Assembly: GCA_958451615.1 (NCBI GenBank)
Contig: CAUDQR010000003.1
Coordinates: 62,001 to 126,000 of the forward strand
DNA length: 64,000 nt
Origin: an uncultured Collinsella sp.
GTDB taxonomy: Bacteria > Actinomycetota > Coriobacteriia > Coriobacteriales > Coriobacteriaceae
Direction: 5' to 3'
Positions 54,031 to 63,027 of the stretch are shown here, piece after piece. Positions within the stretch are counted from its first letter, which is position 1, and each line of letters starts with the position of its first letter. The notes below the pieces were generated by a model. It saw only the letters and a list, made by a program, of their open reading frames with translations, ran no database searches and was not told the DNA's origin. The position numbers were made by a program, and so were the translations under genes.

Positions 54031-54568
54031 CGGAAACCTCCACGGTCTGGACGGTAGTCTTGGACGGCAAAAAACGGACGCGCGTAGTCGTACCCGGCGT
54101 GCCGAGCATGGTGTCGCAAGCTTCCTCGATGCGCTGCCGCATCGCGGTAGCCAGAGATGCCACGTCCTTATCGTCAAGCGCGATAGCCTCGACCTTAAAA
54201 CGGACGTGCGAATCGTCGGAGCCTTGGACGCGGGCCTCGACATGCTCGACCATCACGCGGTCGTCACGCTCGGCAGCAGCCCTGGCGCACGAAGAAAGCG
54301 CCGCAAGGGTAACCTCGATATTGCGCTCCCCCGCCGGATGTACGCAGGACGGTTCGCGACGCGCGAACATCAGACGGAAAAAGCTCAGCAGTACGCCAAG
54401 CGCCACGACGCCGGCGCACGCCGTCACGACGATGCGCGGCATGGGGTCGCGCATCAGCAGCATAAAGCGATACGTATACGGCCCCCAAAACTGGCAGACA
54501 AGCGTACCCAGCGCCACGATGGTGGCGGCAAGATACACGATCGCTAGGGCTCGTTTGAGTACGCGCAC
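54023..54568 (-). CDS. amaP: AmaP-like alkaline shock membrane anchor
   Basis: 181 residues with two N-terminal membrane segments (LAIVYLAATIVALGTLVCQFW; IVVTACAGVVALGVLLSFF) and a cytoplasmic domain (~75-180) like that of Asp23-anchoring AmaP. GTG start with GGGAG six bases upstream. A perfect TATAAT (minus strand, 54624-54619) lies ~50 bp upstream at the edge of the yebC terminator, a likely -10 for the three-gene operon. Name rests on order and topology. Confidence 0.82.
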   Translation of the reverse strand: MRVLKRALAIVYLAATIVALGTLVCQFWGPYTYRFMLLMRDPMPRIVVTACAGVVALGVLLSFFRLMFARREPSCVHPAGERNIEVTLAALSSCARAAAERDDRVMVEHVEARVQGSDDSHVRFKVEAIALDDKDVASLATAMRQRIEEACDTMLGTPGTTTRVRFLPSKTTVQTVEVSGE

Positions 54569-54627
54569 GCGGCGCTCCCTTCAAATCTCGGCTCTCGAAA
54601 TGCAAAACGGTTCGCATCATTATAAAA

Positions 54628-54665
54628 GAGCCGGGTCCGGTGCTCTACGCACGCGGATCCGGCTC
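54628..54665 (-). terminator. Terminator of yebC
   Basis: GAGCCGGGTCCG (54628-54639) and CGGATCCGGCTC (54654-54665) pair; TTTTAT follows on the minus strand. Confidence 0.8.
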
Positions 54666-54734
54666 ATCTATTCCACGAGACTTGCATGCTCGCTTCATTA
54701 TGCCCAGATATGCACGGCTTAACCCGTGCGAGCG

Positions 54735-55541
54735 CTACTCCTCCTCGAGGGCAGCGATGACCTCGTCGGTCATGTCCATGGTGCTGTAAACATCCTGGAC
54801 GTCGTCGAGCTCCTCAAGACGGTCGATGAGGCGCTGAACCTTCTTGGCGTCGGCGCCGGAGACCTCGGTCGGGGTGGTCGGGACCATGGTGGTCTCGGAG
54901 CCCTTGACCTGGACGCCCTGCTCCTCGAGCGCCTTGGAGACAGCCATGACCTCGTTGGCAGTAGTCCAGACGATCCACTCCTCGCCGGCATCCTCGTAGT
55001 CTTCGCCACCGGCCTCGGCGATGGCCATCATGAACTCATCCTCGTCACCAGCAGCACCGTTGGCGATCATGGTCTCCTTCTTGGCGTTCTCGTCCAGGAT
55101 CTCCTTGGCGACGACGATCTGGCCCTTGCGCTCAAACTGGAAGGCGACGGAGCCGGAGGTGCCCAGGTTGCCACCAGCGTGGGAGAAGGCGGAACGGACA
55201 TCAGCGGCAGTACGGTTGCGGTTGTCGGTCAGGCAGTCGACGTAGACGGCGACACCGGCGGGACCGTAGCCCTCGTACACGATGTTCTCGTAGACGGCAG
55301 CATCGGCGCCCGAACCAAAAGCCTTGTCGATAGCGGACTTGATCTTGTCCTTAGGCATGGACTGAGCCTTGGCCTTGGCAACGGCAGCGGCGAGGCTGGC
55401 GTTGTTCTCGGGCAGCGGGTCACCGCCGAGACGGGCAGCAACGGTGATGTTGCGGCTGAGCTTGGAGAAAAGGGCGGAACGCTTGGCGTCCTGCGCGCCC
55501 TTACGATGCTTGGTTGTGGCCCACTTAGAGTGTCCGGACAT
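54735..55541 (-). CDS. YebC/PmpR-family regulatory protein
   Basis: 268 residues, with the hallmark N-terminus GHSKWATTKHRKGAQDAKR, the PLPENNASLAAAV and YEGYGPAGVAVYVDCLTDN blocks. YebC proteins act as DNA-binding regulators, and some relieve ribosome stalling at proline stretches. GGAGACACGT precedes the ATG. In many genomes yebC sits by ruvC; not here. Confidence 0.93.
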   Translation of the reverse strand: MSGHSKWATTKHRKGAQDAKRSALFSKLSRNITVAARLGGDPLPENNASLAAAVAKAKAQSMPKDKIKSAIDKAFGSGADAAVYENIVYEGYGPAGVAVYVDCLTDNRNRTAADVRSAFSHAGGNLGTSGSVAFQFERKGQIVVAKEILDENAKKETMIANGAAGDEDEFMMAIAEAGGEDYEDAGEEWIVWTTANEVMAVSKALEEQGVQVKGSETTMVPTTPTEVSGADAKKVQRLIDRLEELDDVQDVYSTMDMTDEVIAALEEE

Positions 55542-55672
55542 ACGTGTCTCCTATCGGTTTCGACCTAAAGCCCAGCGCAGATGCTCGGGCAATATAAACA
55601 AACGTCGTTATGATATACCTACTGGCCTGCGAGATAAACCCCAAAATGAAGGCGTCGTGATGATGCCACCCT

Positions 55673-55705
55673 TTGGTGCAAAGTAACCTGACCCCAATGC
55701 ACCAA
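55673..55705 (-). repeat. GGGGTCAGG palindrome (family D) at the DUF6020 stop
   Basis: TTGGTGCA (55673-55680) and TGCACCAA (55698-55705) enclose AAGTAACCTGACCCCAA. Two bases further, the TAA stop of the membrane-protein gene begins (minus strand TAACTTGGTGCA). Confidence 0.65.
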
Positions 55706-55706
55706 G

Positions 55707-57890
55707 TTAGGACCAGAGGAAGTCGCTGCGGGTGACGGTGGCGCCGATGGCGAAGGGCATGCAGGCGATGGCCGGATACAGGTAGCGCATGTAGGTCGAG
55801 CCGTTGCACGGGCCAATCAGGCACACAGCGAGCACGCCCAACAGCGGCACCCAGATTGCCAGCGCACGCCATGAATGACGACGCAGCAGGTAGACCACCA
55901 CGGCGATCATGATCCACACATAGGTGGCCGAGCTCATGGTGAGCGAGATAAACGGGATGCGCTGCACCGCCACGCGATACAGGTTGATCAGGTGGTCGCA
56001 CCAGCGCACAACCTTGCTATCGACCGGATGGAAGTCGAAGTACTTGAGATTATCGGGGCGCGCCATAATCTCGGCACTGCGCGCCGTGCTGTAGACCCAC
56101 GCATCGCGGGCACTCGGATAAAAGTAGCCGTAATAGTTATTGATGAGCGCCGAGATATAGCACTCGGGATCCTTTTTGAACATCTGGGCCCACACCTCAA
56201 AATAGGCCTTGATGTCCTCCTGCGAGGCGTATTCGTTAAAGCAATTTTTGACGGCATCCGACTTATCCGGGTTATAGCGGCGGCCCAGATTCTCGTACTT
56301 GAGCACACGGTCGATCACGGCACGCTCTTCGTCGGTCACCAAGCCGTCGCAAGGAGCCTCCACGATGGTGCCGTCCTCCTTAACCGTGGGGTTGACGCCC
56401 GAGTTGAGGCCGTCGTGCTTTTGGACGAAACGAGCGGTCTGCTGAAACGGAATCGAGAGGATTTCGCGCTTGGAACCAGGAGTGATGTCGTGCGCCGGCA
56501 TAAAGACCTTGGTGAAGTACATATTAGAGGCAAGGCAGAGTGCAAGCACCGCAAGAACTCCCACCCAGCGGAAGCGCGAGATGGCGCCCGAAGGCGCAGC
56601 ACCAGCCTGCTTGGCTGCACGACGAGCCACATGCGCGTCCCATGCGCAAAACGCCGACGCGATTACGCATGCCGCCAGGGGAAACACCAGGCCGCCGTTG
56701 CGCAGAAACGTGGAACCCATGGCGCCCAGAGCGAGCAGCAGCCAGTCGTGGCGCGCAAAGAGCACGGGGGCTTTCTCGCCCGCTCGCTCGACATTGGCAT
56801 CACGACGGGGCAAGCCACATGCCACGAGCTTGACGGTCTGTACCAGCAGCACCAAAAACGCGTCGGCAAACAGCACATCTTTGGTGAGCAACGCCGCGTA
56901 GTTAGAGAACATCGGCATAAACGCAAAGAACAGCAAGATCACGCCGCGGACCGGCAGGCTCACGCCCAGTTTGCGCAGCGACGAGATGGAATAGGCCATG
57001 CAGGCAGCCGTGATGACAAATTGAGTGCAGGTATAGATGATGAGGCCCGCGTTAGCGCTGTTGAACAGCGAAAGCCCCAGCTGAACGCACGAGCCGATAA
57101 TGGCCGTGTGCACCACGGGGTGATGTCCGTTGAGCAGCACGTTGGGGTTGAGTAGGCGCAGGTAGTCGCTCGTGCCGTTGGGATAGTTGAACCACTGGCG
57201 AATCTGCGCACCCGTATCTCCCATAAAAAGGCCGGGCAGCGAAGCGATGAGCGTGGGCGCCCAGGCGATCATAAGCACCAGGAAGGGCCCGGCAAAGGGA
57301 TGGACCGAGAGTACGGCGTGAGCCACACGCCATATGCGGCCAAAGTGCGCTTCGGAAAACGGAATGCGCCGAGAGCTCAGCCAATCTAGACACTCAAAGG
57401 CAAGGTAGAAGGCAACGATCGCCAGGAGCATCCAGCCCGCGCCGCCAATCCAGGCGCAGATGATGCGAGCTTTGTCGCCAAGGACGATCTCGGCCGAGTC
57501 GGTGAGGTCGTAGCTGCGGCCGAACACCATGCAGATGGCGAAAAACAGCGACGGCAGAATGATTGATGGGCGCCAGGTGTCGCCGCGGCCAAAGAACACG
57601 TAGCGAAACGGCAGCGTGAGCAGGCAGGCAAGTGCAAGCAGCATGACCGCGTCGGTATGGCCGGCAAACGAGAGGAGTACCTCGTAGCACACGTACAGCA
57701 TACCTGAGGCTTTGGGGTCAATCGCCAAGACTGCGTTGCTCGACACCGGGGCGGGATCGATGGAAAACGCCGTGGTCGCCAACAGCGCGAGCAAAAATGC
57801 GATGAGCGTCTGCTTGGCGGGGTAGCGCTTAAACCAGACGATGCGAGCGGCATCGCGCGCAGCCGTTGTGGAGAGGTCGGAATCCTTCAC
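55707..57890 (-). CDS. DUF6020-like polytopic membrane protein
   Basis: 727 residues with roughly 13 membrane segments: N-terminal block (~25-230), a middle block (~235-470), a large extracytoplasmic domain (~475-640, VNPTVKEDGTIVEAPCDGLV; many Tyr/Asp), then two or three segments at the C-terminus. The loop after ~245 (GDTGAQIRQWFN then NGHHPVVHT) carries Asp, Gln and His as in GT-C glycosyltransferases. It resembles the DUF6020 group and may transfer sugars from a polyprenyl donor; that is inference. Start is GTG at 57890. Confidence 0.7.
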   Translation of the reverse strand: MKDSDLSTTAARDAARIVWFKRYPAKQTLIAFLLALLATTAFSIDPAPVSSNAVLAIDPKASGMLYVCYEVLLSFAGHTDAVMLLALACLLTLPFRYVFFGRGDTWRPSIILPSLFFAICMVFGRSYDLTDSAEIVLGDKARIICAWIGGAGWMLLAIVAFYLAFECLDWLSSRRIPFSEAHFGRIWRVAHAVLSVHPFAGPFLVLMIAWAPTLIASLPGLFMGDTGAQIRQWFNYPNGTSDYLRLLNPNVLLNGHHPVVHTAIIGSCVQLGLSLFNSANAGLIIYTCTQFVITAACMAYSISSLRKLGVSLPVRGVILLFFAFMPMFSNYAALLTKDVLFADAFLVLLVQTVKLVACGLPRRDANVERAGEKAPVLFARHDWLLLALGAMGSTFLRNGGLVFPLAACVIASAFCAWDAHVARRAAKQAGAAPSGAISRFRWVGVLAVLALCLASNMYFTKVFMPAHDITPGSKREILSIPFQQTARFVQKHDGLNSGVNPTVKEDGTIVEAPCDGLVTDEERAVIDRVLKYENLGRRYNPDKSDAVKNCFNEYASQEDIKAYFEVWAQMFKKDPECYISALINNYYGYFYPSARDAWVYSTARSAEIMARPDNLKYFDFHPVDSKVVRWCDHLINLYRVAVQRIPFISLTMSSATYVWIMIAVVVYLLRRHSWRALAIWVPLLGVLAVCLIGPCNGSTYMRYLYPAIACMPFAIGATVTRSDFLWS

Positions 57891-57929
57891 AGTCCAAAGA
57901 GCCTTTCTAGAAACCTATCAAACTCGGCA

Positions 57930-57977
57930 AAACCACCACAAAGGTGCCTGTCCCCTTTGTGGTGGTTTTGGTGGTTA
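57930..57977 (-). repeat. GGGGACAGG palindrome (family D) at the lgt stop
   Basis: AACCACCACAAAG and CTTTGTGGTGGTT form an inverted repeat around GTGCCTGTCCC, then TTGGTGGTTA brings in the lgt stop. On the minus strand it starts with TAACCACCAAAACCACCACA. Confidence 0.75.
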
Positions 57978-58796
57978 GGCGTCCAGGTAGACGCGCTGGG
58001 GCCGGTTGCGGCGACGGGCGAAGATGATGAGCGCCAGGCCCGCGATTATGAGCGGCAGGCTCAGCAGCTGACCCATGGTGATGACACCGCCCAGCAGATA
58101 GCCCAGCTGCGCATCGGGCACGCGCACAAACTCAATCAAAAAGCGAACGATGCCGTAGCCCATCACAAAGACGCCCATAAACGTACCCTGGGGCAGCAGC
58201 GGTTTTTTGCGGCTGAGCACCTGCAGGATGCAAAAGAGCACGATGCCCTCAAGAAACGCCTCGTAGAGCTGGGAGGGATGGCGCGGCATATCGCCCGCGG
58301 TGCCGCCAAAGACCACACCCCAGGGCAGATCGGTCGGCTTGCCCCACAGCTCTCCGTTGACAAAGTTGGCACAACGGCCCAGGCACAGCGCCAGCGGAGC
58401 ACCGATAACGGCAAGGTCGGCGATGGTCCAGGCGTCGAGCTTATACATGCGGCACACGATGATGCCGCCCAAGATGCCGCCGACCAGGCCACCGTGGAAG
58501 CTCATGCCGCCCTCGTTGGTGGCAAAGATCTCGAGCGGGTGAGCCCAATAGTAGCCATCACCGTAAAAGACGACGTAGAACAGGCGCGCGCCGATAATAA
58601 GGCCAAAGACCACGCCGACCACGACGCTCGTCAGGTCATCAATCGTGATGTTAAAGCCCCAGCGACGCTGCGTGCGATACATGACGACCGCCGTGAGCAG
58701 AGCTCCGACCACATAGGCCAGACCATACCAGTAAATCGTGATGGGCCCCGCCGAAATCGCGACGGGATCAAGCATATGGTAGAAGTCGTTGAGCAT
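57975..58796 (-). CDS. lgt: Prolipoprotein diacylglyceryl transferase
   Basis: Lgt attaches diacylglycerol to lipobox Cys of prelipoproteins in the membrane. Seven or so membrane segments; conserved GGMSFHGGLVGG, the signature GRCANFVNGELWG and HPSQLYEA are intact. Start 58796 (MLNDFYHML) follows GGAGGG; the longer frame to 58823 lacks support. Length 273. A palindrome occupies its stop codon. Confidence 0.95.
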   Translation of the reverse strand: MLNDFYHMLDPVAISAGPITIYWYGLAYVVGALLTAVVMYRTQRRWGFNITIDDLTSVVVGVVFGLIIGARLFYVVFYGDGYYWAHPLEIFATNEGGMSFHGGLVGGILGGIIVCRMYKLDAWTIADLAVIGAPLALCLGRCANFVNGELWGKPTDLPWGVVFGGTAGDMPRHPSQLYEAFLEGIVLFCILQVLSRKKPLLPQGTFMGVFVMGYGIVRFLIEFVRVPDAQLGYLLGGVITMGQLLSLPLIIAGLALIIFARRRNRPQRVYLDA

Positions 58797-58823
58797 GTCG
58801 ACCCTCCTACTCCCTACATGCAA

Positions 58824-58856
58824 ATGCGGCCGCGGGCCTTACGCTCGCAGCCGCAT
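58824..58856 (-). terminator. Hairpin downstream of nfu
   Basis: ATGCGGC (58824-58830) and GCCGCAT (58850-58856), extended by CGCG/CGAG pairing, ~50 bp after the nfu stop. Weak tail. Confidence 0.45.
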
Positions 58857-58905
58857 ATTTGGGCGTAACGTCTATGCGGAGTATGCCGTCCGCAGCTTTC
58901 GCATC

Positions 58906-59184
58906 TTAGAACGGCGCGTACTCGTCGTACAGGTCGTCGGTCTCGCCGGAGGCATTGACCTGCTCGACACGGGTAACGCCGGGCACATGCTCCTTCAGGA
59001 TGCGCTCAATACCCATGGACAGGGTCAGCGAGCTCATGGGGCAGCCGGCGCAAGCGCCCTGCAGCTCCAGTTTGACGACGCCCTCGTCGTCAACGCCCAC
59101 ATACTCCATATCGCCGCCGTCGGCCTGCAGGTTGGGGCGAATCTCTTCAAGAACCTTCTTAAGCAGCTCTTCGTTAACAGCCAC
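58906..59184 (-). CDS. nfuA: NifU C-terminal-domain (Nfu) iron-sulfur carrier
   Basis: 92-residue stand-alone NifU-C domain. IRPNLQADGGDMEYVGV and the cluster-binding CAGCPMS (CxxC) are intact; the C-terminal acidic DDLYDEYAPF extends it slightly. It should carry or deliver 4Fe-4S clusters. GTG start with GGAG upstream. No SUF genes are adjacent. Confidence 0.9.
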   Translation of the reverse strand: MAVNEELLKKVLEEIRPNLQADGGDMEYVGVDDEGVVKLELQGACAGCPMSSLTLSMGIERILKEHVPGVTRVEQVNASGETDDLYDEYAPF

Positions 59185-59294
59185 AGGGGCTCCTTTCTCA
59201 CAATTACGCGGGCGCGCCCGCGGACAGAAGCTATGTTACTACAGCCGTGTACCCGCTCACGAGCCGTCCATGCGCGCAGACGCGACTTTCACGA

Positions 59295-59328
59295 GTAGTC
59301 AATTTGGGACGGGGCTCTTTTGGCTGCC
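59295..59328. repeat. GGGACGGGG palindrome (family C), copy 3
   Basis: GTAGTCAATTTGGGACGGGG then CTCTTTTGGCTGCC, in the nfu-dCMP deaminase spacer. The right part (GGGAC.GG..T.TTTTGGC) also matches family D, which links the two. Confidence 0.7.
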
Positions 59329-59356
59329 TTTTGTTGCCAGCTGGCGTTGCCACGCG

Positions 59357-59881
59357 CTACTGCCGAGCCTGCCCCTCGGTGCCGATGTGAACATCGACGA
59401 TAACCTGGCGGTAGCTGATGCCGCAGGAGTCGAGGATGCGGCGGCTGATGCGTCCGTCATCGGTGTCGGCGTACTTGTTGTCCAGGTAGACAACCTCGCC
59501 CACGCCCACCTGCGCCAAAATCTTGGCGCAGTCGTGGCACGGGAACAGCGTGACGTAGACCGTGGAACCCTCAAGATCCTTGAGCGAGCCACGGTAGTTG
59601 AGCACGGCGTTTGCCTCGGCATGCACCACGTAGTTGTGCTTGTCCTGCAACGGGTCGTCGCTCGTGCCCCACGGGAAAAAGTCGTCGTTGAGCGCCGAGG
59701 GCGTACCGTTGTAGCCCACCGAAAGGATGCGGTGGTTGGTGCTGGCGATGCACGCGCCCACCTGCGTGTTGGGGTCCTTACTGCGGCGCTGCGCGGCGAT
59801 GGCCACGCTCATAAAGAACTCGTCCCAGCTAATGACGTCCAGGCGCTTGCCTGACGAAGTTTGATGAAGATCGTCCGACAT
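59357..59881 (-). CDS. comEB: dCMP deaminase (ComEB type)
   Basis: Zinc-dependent deoxycytidylate deaminase, 174 residues, feeding dUMP to thymidylate synthesis. Zinc motifs HAEANAVLN and PCHDCAK, and GYNGTPSALNDDF for substrate, are intact. The start at 59881 follows GGAGG; the frame continues upstream through coaX but is not coding there. Single gene between nfu and coaX. Confidence 0.92.
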   Translation of the reverse strand: MSDDLHQTSSGKRLDVISWDEFFMSVAIAAQRRSKDPNTQVGACIASTNHRILSVGYNGTPSALNDDFFPWGTSDDPLQDKHNYVVHAEANAVLNYRGSLKDLEGSTVYVTLFPCHDCAKILAQVGVGEVVYLDNKYADTDDGRISRRILDSCGISYRQVIVDVHIGTEGQARQ

Positions 59882-59964
59882 GGCAGACACCTCCGTAATC
59901 GCAATAGTTTGACCCATTGTAGCAGGTGAAAGGTGGGGCGTTTGTCCCACCGGCGCCCTCACAT

Positions 59965-60816
59965 TTACACGCGGCGGGGCTTTTGGTTGATGCGGTACAG
60001 CTCGGCGAGACCCCGCAGCGTCAACGCGTCGTCGACCGTCAGGCTGTGGCCGACCAACGCCGCGAGCGGGTCGGCATCGTCGCCGGTGATGACGATGGGC
60101 ACGTCGCCCTCCCCCGCGGCCTTGGTCGCGCGCATCTCGGCGAGCACCATGTCGAGCATGCCGTCGATGCGGGCCACCTCGCCCAGAACCACGCCCGAAC
60201 GCATGGCCTCGCGCGTGTTGCGACCGATGACGTGCGTTGGCGCCGAGGGCTCGACCTGTGGCAGACGCGCCGCAGCGGCCGAGAGCGAGCGGGCGCCGAG
60301 TGCCAGACCAGGCGCGATGACGCCGCCGACAAAGGTTCCGCGCGCATCGATGACCTCGATATTGGTCGTGGTGCCGAGGTCGATCACGATGCACGGAGAG
60401 CCGTAGACGGCACGGGCCGCCACGGCGTCGGCGATGCGGTCGGGACCGATCTCGGCCGGGTCATCGTAGTGCACAGGCATGCCGGTCTTGAGGCCCGGCC
60501 CCACGGTGAGCACGCGCCCCGTGCAGGTGCGGGAAAGCGCCGTCTTCCACGGGCGCTCGATCGCCGGCACCACGCAGCTCAGCACGGCAGCCGTGGGCAC
60601 AAGTGTGCCCGGCATGCCCGCATCGGCCGCCAGCGCGGCCATGACTTGAGCGAGACGCATACGCGCTTCATCGGCCGTAATACGGGTCGGCGTCGTGATC
60701 TCGCACGTCGCAAGCGGGCATTCCTGCGCCGCAGCCGAATCCTCGGCAAACAGACCAAAGCGAATGAACGTGTTGCCCACGTCGACCGTCAATATGTATG
60801 CGCACCCATTAAGCAT
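59965..60816 (-). CDS. coaX: Type III pantothenate kinase
   Basis: CoaX phosphorylates pantothenate, the first step of CoA synthesis. ASKHA-fold motifs: DVGNTFIRFGLF (phosphate 1), EIGPDRIADAVAA (the GxDR motif) and IVIDLGTTTNIEVID (phosphate 2), plus GGVIAPGLALGARSL. Start 60816 follows AAAGGAG; a longer frame from 60870 is unsupported. Length 283. Confidence 0.93.
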   Translation of the reverse strand: MLNGCAYILTVDVGNTFIRFGLFAEDSAAAQECPLATCEITTPTRITADEARMRLAQVMAALAADAGMPGTLVPTAAVLSCVVPAIERPWKTALSRTCTGRVLTVGPGLKTGMPVHYDDPAEIGPDRIADAVAARAVYGSPCIVIDLGTTTNIEVIDARGTFVGGVIAPGLALGARSLSAAAARLPQVEPSAPTHVIGRNTREAMRSGVVLGEVARIDGMLDMVLAEMRATKAAGEGDVPIVITGDDADPLAALVGHSLTVDDALTLRGLAELYRINQKPRRV

Positions 60817-60874
60817 CGTCGGCGCTCCTTTCGTCTGCCCAGCAGTATATCGCCTACCCGAACCAGCCATCCCA

Positions 60875-60999
60875 GGTAGTCATTTTGGGACGGGGCCATT
60901 TTAGCTACCCCAATATGTCGGTTGATATTTGCCCCAATCCCAGATAATTCGTCGACTGTCAAAGGGTAGCTAAAATAGCCCCGTCCCAAAATGACTACC
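60875..60999. repeat. Paired family C palindromes forming a 125-bp BIME-like unit
   Basis: Copy 4 (60875-60909) and copy 5 (60965-60999) are inverted and match in 34 of 35 positions; the core is TTTTGGGACGGGGC. The 55-bp spacer has no ORF. They fill most of the gene-free 60817-61122 stretch between coaX and the OPT gene, along with TATACT at 61007-61012. Confidence 0.85.
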
Positions 61000-61122
61000 T
61001 TGCGGCTATACTGATGCGCGGTCGCGCGCGGGCTCACGCGGCGGCCCTTGGTAACCCGACTTCCCGCGCCGTATCCGTAGCGGCGCTCCCGGGGGAAGCG
61101 GATATACGCAAAGGAGTTTTAT

Positions 61123-62826
61123 ATGAGCAATCCCTCGAACCGCGCTTCGATGCGCGGTCAACTCACGCCGCGCGGCGTCGTCATCGGCGTCCTTGGCTGC
61201 GTGATCATCACGGCAAGCTCGGCCTACACGGCCCTCAAGATGGGCGCGCTCCCCTGGCCGATCATCTTCGCTGCCGTCATCTCGCTGTTCTTCCTTAAGC
61301 TCATGGGCAACGCCAGCCTCAACGAGGCCAACGTCACCCACACCATTATGTCCGCAGGCGCCATGGTCGCCGGCGGCCTGGCGTTTACCATCCCGGGCGC
61401 CTGGATGCTGGGCTATGCCGACCAGATCAGCTGGCTCGACATGTTTATCGTGGCGCTCGCCGGCACCATCTTGGGCCTTCTGGCAACGGCGCTCATCCAC
61501 CGCCACTTTATCGTGGACGCCGCACTGGAGTTTCCCACCGGCAATGCCGCAGCTCAGACCCTGCGCGCTACCGAGGCCGGCGGCAAGACCGGCAAGCAGC
61601 TCTTTGGCTCCATGGCCGTCGCCGGCGTCTTCAGCGTGCTGCGCGATGCTCTGGGCGTGGTGCCCAGCATGCTGTGCACGCTCAATATCCCCGGCGTGAC
61701 CTTTGCCATCTATAACTCGCCCATGCTGCTCTCCATCGGCTTTTTGGTGGGCTTCGCCCCCGTGGCCTGCTGGTTTGCCGGTGCTGTGCTGGGCAACTTT
61801 GGCATCATCGTGGGCGGCACCGCTGCCGGTCTGTTCGACGTCGTAACCGCGCAGGGCATCGTCAAGTCCCTGGGTATGGGTCTTATGATGGGCTTTGGCG
61901 TCGCCGTCGTCCTTAAGGACATCCTGCCGCAGGTCACCGGCATCGTCCGCGGTCTTGCCGCCGACAGCTCCACCGACACCGACGAGCAATCGCTCATCTC
62001 GGGCTCCCTTAAGCTCGACGCCGGCATCATCGGCCTGGGCGCTGCCGCCATCGCCGTGATCATCGCCATCGTGCTTGACCTTGGTCCCGTTCCGGCCGTC
62101 ATCGTGACGCTGTTCACCTTTGTCACCACCATCATGAGCGCACAGAGCTGCGGCCAGACGGGCATCGACCCCATGGAGATCTTTGGCCTCATCGTTATGC
62201 TCATCGTGGCTGCCTTTGCACAGATTGCTCAGGTCAAGCTGTTCTTTATCGCCGGCATCGTAGCCGTGGCGTGCGGCCTTGCGGGCGACGTCATGAACGA
62301 CTTTAAGGCCGGCGCCGTGCTGGGCACCAACCCGCGTGCGCAGTGGATCGGCCAAGCCATCGGTGGCATCGTGGGCGCCCTGGTCGCCGCAGCCGTCATG
62401 GTCGCGCTCGTCACCGCCTATGGCCCGGACGCCTTTGGCCCCGACAAGAGCTTTGTTGCCGCGCAGGCAAGCGTCGTCGCCACCATGGTCTCGGGCATCC
62501 CGAGCGTGCCGTGGTTCGTTGGCGGCTTTATCGCCGGTATCGTCATGTACTGGCTCGGCATTCCGGCCATGATGATCGGCCTGGGCGTGTACCTGCCGTT
62601 CTACATGTCACTCACGGCATTCCTGGGCTCCTGCGTCAAACTCGCCTACGACAAGTGGTCCGCCCACCGCGACGCCACCGCTGGTCTTTCTGACGAGGAG
62701 AGGGCTGCCAAGGACGCCGCCTTCCAGGAACAGGGCCTGGTTGTCGCCAGCGGCCTGCTCGGTGGCGAGTCCATCGTCGGCGTTATCCTGGCGTTTGTCT
62801 CCGTGGGCTTAAGCCTGCTGGGCTAA
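61123..62826 (+). CDS. OPT-family oligopeptide/metal-complex transporter
   Basis: 567-residue polytopic transporter of the OPT family, about 14-16 membrane segments. Hallmarks include ASSAYTALKMGALPWPIIFAA, LEFPTGNAAAQTLRA and QSCGQTGIDPMEIFG. Bacterial members import peptides or metal chelates; the substrate here is not readable. AAGGAG lies six bases before the ATG. Monocistronic with a strong terminator. Confidence 0.9.
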   Translation: MSNPSNRASMRGQLTPRGVVIGVLGCVIITASSAYTALKMGALPWPIIFAAVISLFFLKLMGNASLNEANVTHTIMSAGAMVAGGLAFTIPGAWMLGYADQISWLDMFIVALAGTILGLLATALIHRHFIVDAALEFPTGNAAAQTLRATEAGGKTGKQLFGSMAVAGVFSVLRDALGVVPSMLCTLNIPGVTFAIYNSPMLLSIGFLVGFAPVACWFAGAVLGNFGIIVGGTAAGLFDVVTAQGIVKSLGMGLMMGFGVAVVLKDILPQVTGIVRGLAADSSTDTDEQSLISGSLKLDAGIIGLGAAAIAVIIAIVLDLGPVPAVIVTLFTFVTTIMSAQSCGQTGIDPMEIFGLIVMLIVAAFAQIAQVKLFFIAGIVAVACGLAGDVMNDFKAGAVLGTNPRAQWIGQAIGGIVGALVAAAVMVALVTAYGPDAFGPDKSFVAAQASVVATMVSGIPSVPWFVGGFIAGIVMYWLGIPAMMIGLGVYLPFYMSLTAFLGSCVKLAYDKWSAHRDATAGLSDEERAAKDAAFQEQGLVVASGLLGGESIVGVILAFVSVGLSLLG

Positions 62827-62867
62827 GCTGAGCAGCTGCTCGACAGCAACCATATTGCCTACGATTT

Positions 62868-62907
62868 GCCCGGTCGGTAGCTTTCGCGGCTGCCGACCGG
62901 GCTTTTT
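62868..62907 (+). terminator. Terminator of the OPT gene
   Basis: GCCCGGTCGG (62868-62877) and CCGACCGGGC (62893-62902) pair, then TTTTT. Confidence 0.9.
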
Positions 62908-62923
62908 GATATCGAAACAAAGA

Positions 62924-62960
62924 AAGGCCGGCGCGCTGCGTTTAACAGCGCGCCGGCCTT
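62924..62960 (-). terminator. Terminator of the wall-anchored protein gene
   Basis: AAGGCCGGCGCGCTG (62924-62938) and CAGCGCGCCGGCCTT (62946-62960) pair perfectly; TCTTTG follows on the minus strand. Confidence 0.88.
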
Positions 62961-63027
62961 ATCGGTTAAGCCATCGAAGCGCTCCTGCTATGAACCGAAG
63001 TTCGTTGCAGAAACTACGCTCGAAACG

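Noticed and set aside
59882-60394. Upstream extension of the dCMP deaminase frame
   Set aside because: It runs antisense-frame through coaX; GGAGG before 59881 marks the start.
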